Assembly: GCF_023546765.1 (NCBI RefSeq)
Contig: NZ_CP097484.1
Coordinates: 4,471,501 to 4,535,500, forward strand
Length of the DNA stretch: 64,000 bases
DNA from: Methylobacterium tardum
GTDB lineage: Bacteria > Pseudomonadota > Alphaproteobacteria > Rhizobiales > Beijerinckiaceae
Direction of reading: 5' to 3'
Of this stretch, positions 35,625 through 44,629 are shown piece by piece. Every line of letters begins with the position of its first letter. Position 1 is the first letter of the stretch. The notes below the pieces were generated by a model, which was not told where the DNA came from, ran no database searches, and was given only the letters and a program-made list of their open reading frames with translations. Both the position numbers and the translations under genes were made by a program.

Positions 35625-35845
35625 GTTCGCCCGTGAACACGCCTGCCGGCCCGGCGACGCGTCCGTACGACAGGGTCGAGATCTCGGTTTCCGGCGCCTG
35701 GGGCGAGGCCCCGTCCCAGGACGTGCTGGCCGTGCTCTTGTCGGTGCGGGACTGCTGCCTCGCCGGCGTCCAGGCGCGGGAGCCGGACGCGCCCCGGGTC
35801 CTGGAACGTATCGGCCTTCGCTTCCAGATGGTCGGCGGAGCCTAG
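35618..35845 (+). CDS. Hypothetical protein
   Basis: About 75 residues, with GTG starts at 35618, 35621 or 35633 possible. I do not recognise a family. The sequence VEISVSGAWGEAPSQDVLAV and LLSVRDCCLAGVQAREPDAP reads like a folded alpha-beta protein, and almost every codon ends in G or C, as in real genes of this genome. It overlaps the last codons of the recombinase remnant. Confidence 0.5.
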   Translation: MVSSPVNTPAGPATRPYDRVEISVSGAWGEAPSQDVLAVLLSVRDCCLAGVQAREPDAPRVLERIGLRFQMVGGA

Positions 35846-36066
35846 TCGGACCGGCACAAGGAGCCCACCAAGTGGACGCATCGGCCTCGGCCTTGAAAGC
35901 TCGCGCTTGCCGAGCGGAGGCGCGCCTATCCTGAAGCGTGTCCGGCCATCACGCTGCCGGATACAGCTCCTGCGCGTGCGACCCCCCTCTCGTCGGCCCG
36001 AACGCCGATGGGGTGTCACGGGACCGTTCGCGGGAACGGTGCACGCCGCATGGCGCTTCCATCGGC

Positions 36067-36330
36067 ATGGATCGGCTCGGCGAGACGGTGCGCTCAATCC
36101 TGACGCTCTCGGCTTCCTACAAGCCCGGCACCATCATCAGGGCCGAACAGGTCGTGGACGCCTACCTCGGCGAACACGAGGGCTACCGAGCACGTCGGGC
36201 CGCGATGGATGCCTTGCTTCGCGAGCTCGCTTTGCCGGAGCGGCGCGCCCGCAATCGGGGCGGCCTGTTCGAGTTGATCGAACTGCACCTGAAACGGCGC
36301 CACTTCGAGATCGCGCGCTTGTTCCAATAG
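36067..36330 (+). CDS. Hypothetical protein
   Basis: 87 residues from ATG 36067 (MDRLGETVRSILTLSASYKP). It is mostly helical and charged, with RAARRAAMDALLRELALPER-like composition in the middle, and ends HFEIARLFQ. I do not recognise the family. It ends 19 bases before the convergent histidine kinase gene. The gap 35846-36066 upstream holds no gene. Confidence 0.6.
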   Translation: MDRLGETVRSILTLSASYKPGTIIRAEQVVDAYLGEHEGYRARRAAMDALLRELALPERRARNRGGLFELIELHLKRRHFEIARLFQ

Positions 36331-36348
36331 TGGCCGGCGGCGTCAGGC

Positions 36349-37599
36349 TCACCTCTCCCGGTCGGCGCCATGCTGCGGGCGGAAGTCGAGCACGAACCGG
36401 GTGCCCGGCTCGGCACCCTGCCACTCTGCTTGCCCACCGAGTTGGCGCCCAAGCGTCGCGATCAGCTTCATGCCGAGGCTCCTCGATCTGGAAGCGTCGA
36501 AGTCTGGCGGCAATCCCTTGCCCTGGTCGCAGACCATCATGCGAAGCTGCCCCGCCTCGCCGGACACGACCGAGATCCGCACGTCGCCTTCGCCGCCGGG
36601 GTAGGCGTACTTGAAGGCGTTGGTGACGAGCTCGTTGGCGAGCAGCCCGAGCGGCACGGCCTGGTCGGTCGCGACCGTGACCGGGGCGAAGTCGCAGGTC
36701 AGGGTCTGGCCCGGCTTGGCCGACGAGCGGAGTTGCTCGCAGAGCTCGCCCATGAACTCGGCGAGGTTCACAGCGTGGATCTCGTCCGTGCGCCAGAGCC
36801 GGTCGTGCACGCTGGCGATGGTTTGCACGCGCGCCCGCGCATCGTCGAGCGCCTGCCGCAGGGCTGGATCGGCGGCCGCTCGGCCCTGCATGCTGAGCAG
36901 GCCGGCGACGATGGCGAGGCTGTTCTTGACCCGGTGGCTGATCTCGCGCGTCAGCACCTCCTGGTGCGCCAAAGCCCCCTGGAGCAGCGTCTCGCTCGCT
37001 CGGGTCTCGGCACGGCTCGCCCGCAGCGCCTCCTCAGCCTGTTGCCGCTCGATGGCGACGCCGAGCAGGTTGGCGAAGCCCTGCAGGAATGCGAGGTCGG
37101 CGTCCGTGAACCGGCCCTCGGTCGGGCTGTCCACCTCCAGCACGCCGAACCTCGTGCCTTCCCCCTGGATCAGCACGTTGATGGCGCGCTTGATCCCGTG
37201 CTCGGCCAGGATGTCCGGCGTGCGAAAGCGGGTCTCTCCCTCCAGGTGGTTCGAGATGACGGGCTCGCCGGTCTGGAACGCGTAGCCGGTGGGGCTCTCC
37301 AGGTCAGCCCCGGTCCTGGCATGCCCGACCACGCCGGGCTTCCAACCGACGCCCGCTCGCACGATGAACTGCCGCTCGTCCGGCAGGTACTCCATGGCCT
37401 TGCAGAACTCGCTCTGCAGCCCGAGCGCGCACACCCGCGTCGCCTCCTGCAGCAGGGCGGCGATGTCGTGCGTCCGCAGGGCGAAGTGCCCGAACTCGGC
37501 GGTGAGCTGCTGCTGGCGCAGCCGGTAGGCGAGTTCCTCGGCCATGCCTCCGCCCTGCTCCGGCGCGATGGCCGAAGCCGCGTTGTCGCTGACGTCCAT
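36349..37599 (-). CDS. GAF-containing HisKA_2/HWE-type sensor histidine kinase
   Basis: 416 residues, soluble. A GAF domain spans about 30-185 (FCKAMEYLPDERQFIVRAGV). The phosphorylated histidine lies in REISHRVKNSLAIVAGLLSM, the HisKA_2 type, followed by a HATPase with LLANELVTNAFKYAYPGGEG and CDQGKGLPPDF. Such kinases in Hyphomicrobiales often feed the PhyR general stress response. No response regulator adjoins it. Confidence 0.9.
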   Translation of the reverse strand: MDVSDNAASAIAPEQGGGMAEELAYRLRQQQLTAEFGHFALRTHDIAALLQEATRVCALGLQSEFCKAMEYLPDERQFIVRAGVGWKPGVVGHARTGADLESPTGYAFQTGEPVISNHLEGETRFRTPDILAEHGIKRAINVLIQGEGTRFGVLEVDSPTEGRFTDADLAFLQGFANLLGVAIERQQAEEALRASRAETRASETLLQGALAHQEVLTREISHRVKNSLAIVAGLLSMQGRAAADPALRQALDDARARVQTIASVHDRLWRTDEIHAVNLAEFMGELCEQLRSSAKPGQTLTCDFAPVTVATDQAVPLGLLANELVTNAFKYAYPGGEGDVRISVVSGEAGQLRMMVCDQGKGLPPDFDASRSRSLGMKLIATLGRQLGGQAEWQGAEPGTRFVLDFRPQHGADRER

Positions 37600-38648
37600 G
37601 TCCTGCTTTCCGGTAGGATAGCCGGTGCCTTAGCATGCGCCGGGGCGGGCGGCGCAAGGTCGTGCTTACGGCAACGCCCACCCGACATGCGCCACTTCAT
37701 CACCGGCCGCCCACAATTCCACGAGGCGGACCGGGATGGGCCGTCTGGGCGGCCCCGTCACCTACTCGGGTGCGAAGGGGGCCTGCGCCCGACCGAAGTC
37801 CACCCGGTCGCGCTGAGGATCGAGCGGTGGCCGTAGTGGCTGTCGGCCGAGAAAAGGGTCCTGGGCATGTCGGCCTCCGGAGTTCGACGGAGGCTAGGCG
37901 ATGGGTGCGGCGCTCCTCGGTCAGCGGGAAGGGGTAGGCGCAGCGGCTATCATCGGGTGAAGGCCCTGAAGGGCGTGTGGTGATCGCGCCGGCAGGCACT
38001 GCCAGCAAGGTCACCCAAGACCGAATCCTCCGCCCTGTGCCGACGGGGCCAGAGCTAGGCCGCCGCCACCGTCGACACCTCGCCGATCCTGGTGGCGTAA
38101 CGTGGCGAGCGCATCTCGAACTTCGTGCTTCGGTCCCGCTTCGGCGCGAATCCGGCGGTACCGGGGACGACCGCGCCTCGACGGCGGTTGCATGGCCGTC
38201 ACGGCGGCATCCTGGCCGCCGTGAGACGATAAACGAGAGGATTTTCGGCGGAGATCAAGGCGAGAGTGCCTTGGCCGGCGTCATGGATACGACGATTATC
38301 GAGACGATTCCGGAAGCCTGCCCCATCGCCGAGCCGCAATCCCAAGGCCCAATAGAGGAAGGGCAAGATCGAGTACCGGCGCCCCGTTCCCGCTGCGGCC
38401 GGGCGTGGGGCGTCTTCGCGTCAGGCATCCCAGTCGGCGCCGTCCGGCGACGCGGCCGGGCGGTCCAGGCCGCCGACACGAACAGGGACGACCCCGGGCG
38501 GACCGTCGCCGGAGGCGAGCGGGACGAGAGGTCGCGGGTGGCACTCGGCTGAAGTGAAATGGCGCAGCTTCATGCGCCATGGTAATCCTCGGCTTCGCGA
38601 GCGACTTACCGGCACGGTCAGCCAGCGCGCTTCGTCACGGAGCACACG
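37600..38648. other. Long intergenic region, no convincing gene
   Basis: About 1,050 bases. Open frames exist on both strands but are Arg/Pro/Gly rich shadows with no protein-like features. A frame from ATG 38283 (MDTTIIETIPEACPIAEPQS) runs to 38552 and could be a small or broken gene, but its second half looks like out-of-frame translation. Two hairpins are visible: GCCTCCG/CGGAGGC at 37873-37894 and ACGGCGGC/GCCGCCGT at 38201-38222, neither followed by a T run. Confidence 0.5.
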
Positions 38649-41072
38649 ATGGGCATGGCCGCCGCGGTCCCCGCGCTCGCAACCCTTGCCACCGCCCGGG
38701 CCGGTAGGACCCAGCGCCGGCTCGCCGGCCTCGTCAGCCTCGCCTTCGGCGCGGTCACGCTCGCGCTGCTCCCGTTCGCGAGCCGGCCCATGCCGCCGAT
38801 GCCGGGCTTCGTGTCGGTCTACCAATCGGCCCTGACCGTCGTCTACGGCCTGACCACCTACCTCTTCCTCACCCAGTACCGCCGCACCCATTCCGCGTCG
38901 CTGCTCGTGCTCGGGACCGGCAGCCTCTACGTGACGCTGGCCGTGCTCCTGCAGATGCTGTCATTCCCGAACGTCCTCGCGCAGGGACGCATTCTCGGTT
39001 CCGGTCCCGACACCACGACCTGGCTCTGGACCTTCTGGCATCTCGGCCCGCCGCTCTTCGCGCTACCCTACGCCATCATGGAAGGCGACGGGCGTGACCG
39101 GACGGTGCCACCGTCGCGCGTCGGCCCAGTCGGCCTCCTCGCGCTTGCCGGGACCGCGGCGACCGCCGCGCTGACGGCTGTGGCAGTGACCCGCTACATC
39201 CACCTCCTGCCGAAGTGCGTGGACGGCGATGACTACTGGCTGCTGACCACCTCGGGCGTCGGCCCGGCCGTCGTCGCTCTGACTGTGCTGGCCCTCGCGG
39301 TCCTGTGCTGGACAACCCGCCTGCGCAGCGTCCTGCAGCTCTGGCTGGCCGTCTCCCTGCTCCTCCTACTCTTCGACAACATGGTCACCCTGCCGGGCGC
39401 CGCCCGCGGCACGGTCGGCTGGTTCGCTGGCCGCCTGGAAGCGCTCATCGCAGGCTTCATCCTGCTCGGCGTCTATCTACGCGAGGTCGACTTCCTCTAC
39501 GCCCGCGCCGAGGCCGCGGCCGACGAGCGAGAAACCCGGCGGGCGGAGCTGCAATTGGCGCGCGACAACCTCGCCCTGGCGCTTGAGGCCGCAGAGATGG
39601 GCGACTGGGAGCTCGACCTGCGCACCGGCGCCTCGCGCCGCACCCCGCGGCACGATGCGATCTTCGGCTACCACGAGCCGGTGGGGCGGTGGGACGTCGG
39701 GACCTTCCTCCAGCATGTCGTGCCGGAGGACCGCGCCATGGCCCGCGCCGCCCTCGAAGGGGCGAACGGCAAGGAGCGCATAGACCTGCACTGCCGGATC
39801 AAGCGGGCCGGCGACGACGTCACTCGCTGGATCGCGCTGCGCGGTAAGGCTTATCTCGACGGGGCTGGCGGGGTCCGGACGATTGCCGGCGTCGTCGTGG
39901 ACACGACGCAGCAGCGCGAGGCCGAGGAGCGCCTGAACCAGGCGCAGAAGATGGAGGCCATCGGCCAGCTCACCGGCGGCGTCGCGCACGACTTCAACAA
40001 CCTGCTCACCATCATCGTGGGCAACCTCGACATGATCGTGCGCAAGCCCGACAACCCGCAGCGCGTGGAGCGGCTGGCGGCCTCGGCGATGACCGCGGCC
40101 AAGCGCGGGGCCGAGGTCACCGAGAAGCTGCTATCGTTCTCCCGCCGCCAGGTGCTGAGGCCGGAGACGGTCAACCCGAACCGCCTGCTCAAGGACTTCC
40201 ACGCCCTGCTGCGGCGGGCGGTCGGAGAGACCGTCGAGGTCCGCCTCGAACTCGACGCGAGCCTCGATCCCGTGCGGCTCGACCCGGGGCAGTTCGAGAG
40301 CGCGGTGCTGAACCTCGCCGTCAACGCGCGTGACGCCATGCCCGGCGGCGGTACGCTCACCGTCAGAACCTGCAACGCGCACCTCAACGCGTCCGAGGTC
40401 GCCGACCGGCCCGACCTGAGGCCGGGGGCCTACGTGCTCGTCGCGGTCACGGACATCGGCCACGGCATGGACGCGGCAACGATGGCCCACGCCTTCGAGC
40501 CGTTCTTCACGACCAAGGACATCGGCAAGGGCACAGGGCTCGGCCTCAGCCAGGTCTACGGCTTCGTGCGCCAAGCCGGGGGGCACGCCCAAATCAAGAG
40601 CGACGTCGGTTGCGGCACCTCCGTCGAGATCTACCTGCCCCGCTCGGCCGAGAAGGTGCTGGAAAGCCACCCGGACAGCACGCTGCCGCTGCGGCGCGCG
40701 GCTTCCGGCGAGGTGGTGCTGGTGGTCGAGGACGAGGCGGCGGTGCTTGAGATGGCGGTCGAGAGCCTGGGCGAGCTCGGCTACCGGACACTCACCGCGA
40801 CGCGGGCCTCGGAGGCCTTGGAGCGCCTTGGCGGCCCGGAGCGGATCGACATCCTGTTCTCGGACGTGGTCATGCCCGGCGGCATGAACGGCGTGCAGCT
40901 CACGGTCGAGGCGCGGCGTCTCCGGCCCGGGCTGCGGGTGCTGCTCACCTCCGGCTACACGGGCACGGCGCTTGACGACCACGGCGTGCCGGCCGACCTG
41001 CCGCTCCTGAGCAAGCCCTACCAGCGGGATGAACTCGCTAAGCAGCTTCGGATCGTCCTGGCACGGGGTTGA
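38649..41072 (+). CDS. Membrane-bound hybrid sensor kinase (MASE4-like, PAS, HisKA, HATPase, REC)
   Basis: 807 residues, frame intact. Eight or so membrane helices over residues 1-280 resemble a MASE4 sensor (VSVYQSALTVVYGLTTYLFL). A PAS domain follows (LALEAAEMGDWELDLRTGAS). The kinase core has the histidine in [20 protein letters not shown], then HATPase motifs [21 protein letters not shown] and GTGLGLSQVYGF. The receiver domain (about 690-805) has the phosphorylated Asp in [12 protein letters not shown] and the lysine in LSKPYQ. It lacks a partner regulator nearby. Confidence 0.92.
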   Translation: MGMAAAVPALATLATARAGRTQRRLAGLVSLAFGAVTLALLPFASRPMPPMPGFVSVYQSALTVVYGLTTYLFLTQYRRTHSASLLVLGTGSLYVTLAVLLQMLSFPNVLAQGRILGSGPDTTTWLWTFWHLGPPLFALPYAIMEGDGRDRTVPPSRVGPVGLLALAGTAATAALTAVAVTRYIHLLPKCVDGDDYWLLTTSGVGPAVVALTVLALAVLCWTTRLRSVLQLWLAVSLLLLLFDNMVTLPGAARGTVGWFAGRLEALIAGFILLGVYLREVDFLYARAEAAADERETRRAELQLARDNLALALEAAEMGDWELDLRTGASRRTPRHDAIFGYHEPVGRWDVGTFLQHVVPEDRAMARAALEGANGKERIDLHCRIKRAGDDVTRWIALRGKAYLDGAGGVRTIAGVVVDTTQQREAEERLNQAQKMEAIGQLTGGVAHDFNNLLTIIVGNLDMIVRKPDNPQRVERLAASAMTAAKRGAEVTEKLLSFSRRQVLRPETVNPNRLLKDFHALLRRAVGETVEVRLELDASLDPVRLDPGQFESAVLNLAVNARDAMPGGGTLTVRTCNAHLNASEVADRPDLRPGAYVLVAVTDIGHGMDAATMAHAFEPFFTTKDIGKGTGLGLSQVYGFVRQAGGHAQIKSDVGCGTSVEIYLPRSAEKVLESHPDSTLPLRRAASGEVVLVVEDEAAVLEMAVESLGELGYRTLTATRASEALERLGGPERIDILFSDVVMPGGMNGVQLTVEARRLRPGLRVLLTSGYTGTALDDHGVPADLPLLSKPYQRDELAKQLRIVLARG

Positions 41073-41227
41073 GCCTGCCTGAGGAGCCCGAACAGCTCGC
41101 CATGGCCCGCCTCGTGACCTTCGCGGGGCCGGTGTTGCCACCGGGGAAGCGCTCCTCCGGCGCCTCGCCACGTCGCCCGGCCCAGGCGCGTCACGCCGCG
41201 CTTCGGCGCGGTCATCGTCCGCACGGA

Positions 41228-41253
41228 GGAACGTAGCCGGCTATCACGCCGTT
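41228..41253 (+). promoter_or_regulatory. EcfG-type stress promoter before the DUF6328 gene
   Basis: GGAAC at 41228-41232, a 17-base spacer, then CGTT at 41250-41253. This equals the alphaproteobacterial EcfG consensus GGAAC-N16/17-CGTT. The ATG of the next gene is 35 bases downstream. Confidence 0.7.
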
Positions 41254-41287
41254 GCAGGTTCCCGACCGTTTGGGACCTGTGTGGCGT

Positions 41288-42211
41288 ATGTCCTTGTCGA
41301 AGAAGGTGAAGGTCGGTCTCGGCGAGACCCGCATCCTCATCCTCGGCTCGGAGATCCTGCTGGGCTTCCAGTTCCAGGGCGCCTTCCGCCCAACCTTCGA
41401 GCGCCTGCCATTCCATGACCGCGTGATCTGGGTTGCGGCGCTTGCCCTCATTACCCTGACCATCGCGCTACTGATCACCCCCTCGCTCCAGCACCGCGTG
41501 GTCGATGACGGGCGGGACACCAAGCGCCTGCTCGGCGTGATCGGGCGCTGCGCCGGCCTCGCACTCGGGCCCTTCGCCCTGGCGCTCGGGGCGGACCTGT
41601 ACCTGGCCGTCGGGCCGGTGCTGGGGCTCGGCCCCGGCGTCGCGGCCGGTCTCATCGCCTGCGGCCTCGCCCTCCTGTTCTGGTACGGGTTGGAGGCGTT
41701 GAAGGCACGGAATGCCGGACAACGGGAGCGCACCATGACCAGCCGCGAACCCGAGCACGAGCACACCTCGTTGGAGACCAAGATCGAGCAGATGCTGACC
41801 GAGGCGCGCGTGGTGCTGCCCGGCGCCCAGGCGCTCCTCGGCTTCCAGCTGGTCATCACCTTCTCGGAGGCGTTCGAGAAGGTGCCGTTCGCCTCAAAGC
41901 TCGTACATCTGATCGCGCTGGGCCTTCTGGCGCTGACGGTGATCTGGCTGATGGCGCCGGCGGCCTTCCACCGCATCGTCTACGCGGGCGAGGACACGCC
42001 CGAGTTCCACGCCCTGGGCAGCCGCTTCCTTCTCGCCGCGAGCGTCACCCTGGCGCTCGGCATCTCGGCCGACCTCGGCGTGGCCGTCGCGAAGGTGATC
42101 GCGTCTGACGCCGCGGGCGTGGCCTCGGCGCTTGTGACGCTCTGCCTGCTGACGGGCCTCTGGCACGTTTATCCGATCCTGCTGCGGCGAAGGCGGGATG
42201 CGGCTGCATGA
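41288..42211 (+). CDS. Membrane protein with two tandem DUF6328 units
   Basis: 307 residues from ATG 41288. Each half has the same plan: a conserved lead ETRILILGSEILLGFQFQGA (first) or EARVVLPGAQALLGFQLVIT (second), then a helix ending in a perturbed FHRIV/QHRVV motif, and two more helices. So it is an internal duplication of the DUF6328 unit, which usually occurs once in about 150 residues, with a 30-residue charged linker (REPEHEHTSLETKIEQ). Function unknown. An EcfG-type promoter lies just upstream, pointing to the general stress response. Confidence 0.8.
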   Translation: MSLSKKVKVGLGETRILILGSEILLGFQFQGAFRPTFERLPFHDRVIWVAALALITLTIALLITPSLQHRVVDDGRDTKRLLGVIGRCAGLALGPFALALGADLYLAVGPVLGLGPGVAAGLIACGLALLFWYGLEALKARNAGQRERTMTSREPEHEHTSLETKIEQMLTEARVVLPGAQALLGFQLVITFSEAFEKVPFASKLVHLIALGLLALTVIWLMAPAAFHRIVYAGEDTPEFHALGSRFLLAASVTLALGISADLGVAVAKVIASDAAGVASALVTLCLLTGLWHVYPILLRRRRDAAA

Positions 42212-42292
42212 CCAAGTCGGGGTGAGGCCGCCGCGGGCCGGCGCACAGCAGCCCCGGACCGCCAACGCCGGTGGGCGGGACCGCCGAGGCGC

Positions 42293-42502
42293 CTACCGGC
42301 CGACGGGCAGGTCGGCCGAAGCCGCGGCCGGCGATCCGAGCCGGAGCGACACCGTCACGGCGACCGAGGCCCCGCAGGCGGCCATGATCGCGCGAAGGAC
42401 CTCCGCGCTCTCCTCCGCCTCGGCCAGCGTCGCCAGGCCGACGCGGCGGAAGACCTTTCCGGATGCGAGCAACGCCATGACCGCGAAGCGCCCGTCCGGC
42501 AT
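42293..42502 (-). CDS. Hypothetical small protein
   Basis: 69 residues if started at ATG 42502 (MPDGRFAVMALLASGKVFRR). The open frame extends upstream to overlap the end of the next gene (SRRKRRVGAKPVECRILDMP), so a non-ATG start with a longer N-terminus is possible. GLATLAEAEESAEVLRAIMA suggests a helix after a small beta sheet. No family recognised. It follows a phasin-like gene on the same strand. Confidence 0.55.
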   Translation of the reverse strand: MPDGRFAVMALLASGKVFRRVGLATLAEAEESAEVLRAIMAACGASVAVTVSLRLGSPAAASADLPVGR

Positions 42503-42555
42503 GTCGAGGATGCGGCACTCGACCGGCTTGGCCCCGACCCGGCGCTTCCGCCGGC

Positions 42556-42801
42556 TCAGGCCGCGAGGCGCCGGACGTTGGCGGCGACCAGCTCCCGGTA
42601 GCGCGCCACGACCTGGTCGTGGGAGCCGCCCGCCATCAAGGTGTCGGCGGCCTCCATCGCGGCGACAACCTTCTCGCCGACCATCGAGACCATCTCGGCC
42701 TGAGCCTCGGCCCCGCCCCAGGCAATGCGGACCAACCGCAACTCGATGACCCTCTGCGCCTCGACGGCGAGCAGGAACGCGGCACAGAAAGGGTTCAGCA
42801 T
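42556..42801 (-). CDS. Small phasin-like hypothetical protein
   Basis: 81 residues from ATG 42801 (MLNPFCAAFLLAVEAQRVIE). It is entirely helical and amphipathic, with AEMVSMVGEKVVAAMEAADT and RYRELVAANVRRLAA, the pattern of short phasin-like proteins found in several copies in Methylobacterium. The true function is unknown. The 42802-43031 gap upstream is shared with the divergent GGDEF gene. Confidence 0.65.
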   Translation of the reverse strand: MLNPFCAAFLLAVEAQRVIELRLVRIAWGGAEAQAEMVSMVGEKVVAAMEAADTLMAGGSHDQVVARYRELVAANVRRLAA

Positions 42802-43031
42802 GAGAGCTCCCAGGGGGTCGGCGCGTCCTACAACGCGAAGGAGCGCCAAGGCGTTGCCGGCGGCCTTCGGCCCAGGCCGGGTGCTTTGCGCGCACGTTTC
42901 GTGGATCGCGTGAATGCCCCGTTAGGGACGTTTCGGTTAAGGGCCCTGGGACAAGACCCGTCGAAGGCGCCCGTAAGGCCTTCGGGTGCGAGAAACCAAG
43001 CGACGAGAAGCCCGCTTGGGAGACCCCGCCG

Positions 43032-44553
43032 ATGGTCCTGCCGCCCCGCCTCGCGCGACGGCTCCGTTCCGCCCGCACCTGGATCACCCTCGGCGTGCTG
43101 GCGCCCGTCGGCATGCTCGTGGTGTCCGGGATGATGCTGCTCGACCTGCGGCGGGACGCCTGGGACAAGGCCGAGCAGACCTCGCAGAACCTGCTGCAGG
43201 TCATCGAGCGCGACATCGCCCGCAACGTCGAGATCATCGACCTGACGCTCCACGCTGTCGCCGACAACCTGAAGGCGCCGGGCGTGGCGGAGGCATCCCC
43301 GGAGCTCCGGCAGCTCATCCTGTTCGACCGCGCCGCGACCGCCCGCGACATGGGCGCCATGTTCGTGCTCGACGAGAACGGCGGCAGCCTCTTCGAGGCC
43401 GCGCAAACCCCCGCCCGCAAGGTGAACTACGCCGACCGGGACTACTTCCAGGCCCACAAGGCGAGGGGCGACCTCGGCCTCTACATCAGCCGCCCGCTCG
43501 TCTCCCGGCTGACGGGCATCCGCATGGTCGTGCTGAGCCGTCGCATCGACAAGGCGGACGGCAGCTTCGGCGGCATCGTGCTGGCCACGCTGAAGCTCTC
43601 CTTCTTCGGCCGCCTCTTCGACCGGATCGGCCTGGACGAGGACGGTGCGATCAACCTCTACCTGCGGGACGGCACGCGCCTGATGCGCCACCCCTACGAC
43701 GCGGCCGACATCGGCGTGAACATCGCGGGGGCACCGACCTTCGAACGGTTCCTGCGCGAGCGTTCCGGCAGCTTCGTGGGCACCTCGGTGCGCGACGGCG
43801 TCGAGCGGCACTACGCCTTCACCCAGGTTGGCGACCTGCCGTTGGTGCTCAACGTCGCGCTCTCGACCCGCGAGATCGAGGCGGGCTGGCGCGCCAAGGC
43901 GCTCGTCATCGGCGCCGTCGTGCTGGCGCTCTGCGGCCTGACCGTGTTCCTGTCGCTCCTGTACGGGCGCGACCTGCGACGCCGCGCAGCCATGCAGGCC
44001 GAGCTCGCCCGGCTGTCGCTCACCGACCCCCTGACCGGGCTGCCGAACCGGCGCCGGTTCGAGGAGACCTACGGGCGCGCCTGGAAGAGCGCCCGGCGTA
44101 CGGGCAAGCCGCTGTCGCTCCTCGTCGTCCGATACCGACCACTTCAAGCGCTACAACGACCGCTACGGCCACGCCGTCGGCGACGAGGTGCTCAAGGGGC
44201 TGGCGCGGTGCCTGTCGGAGAGCGTGCTCCGGCCGGACGACCTCGTGGCCCGGGTCGGCGGCGAGGAGTTCGTGCTGCTCCTCCCCGACACGGACGACGC
44301 CGGGGCGATGCGCGTCGCCGGCAAGGTGCACCAGTCGGTGGCAGCACTCGGCGTGCCCACGGCCGGCATCGCCGCGGGCACGGTCACGGTGAGCATCGGC
44401 TTGGCGACGGAACTCGGCGGGGCGTGGGAGTGGCCGGAGGCGCTGTACGGCGCGGCGGACGCGGCCCTCTACGAGGCCAAGGCAGCCGGGCGCAACCGGA
44501 CCTGCTCCGCGGAGCGGGCCGATCCGGCACGCATGCACGCCGAGGCGGCGTGA
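43032..44553 (+). CDS. Membrane-anchored diguanylate cyclase (dCache-GGDEF), frame broken once
   Basis: About 507 residues after removing one C at 44129-44130, which restores LLVVDTDHFKRYNDRYGHAV. Two membrane helices (near residues 15-38 and 290-315) flank a periplasmic PDC/Cache sensor (NYADRDYFQAHKARGDLGLY). The GGDEF domain starts LTDPLTGLPNRRRFEE and has the active site RVGGEEFVLLL, so it should make cyclic di-GMP. I see no RxxD inhibitory site just before the GGEEF. The gene ends 77 bases before the convergent kinase. Confidence 0.88.
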
Positions 44554-44629
44554 AATCCGGTTACGTCCGCGGGCCTGGAACGACGGCGAGGCATCAGCGA
44601 CGAGCCCGAGCCGACGTTTCGAGGCGGTG

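Noticed and set aside
36033..36057. Possible EcfG promoter GGAAC-N16-CGCT
   Set aside because: The -10 part does not match CGTT and it would lie only ten bases before the start codon of the hypothetical gene.
37635..38552. Open frames in the long gap after the GAF kinase gene
   Set aside because: Arg/Pro/Gly-rich with no motif; one possible small gene from 38283 is mentioned in the gap entry but could not be supported.
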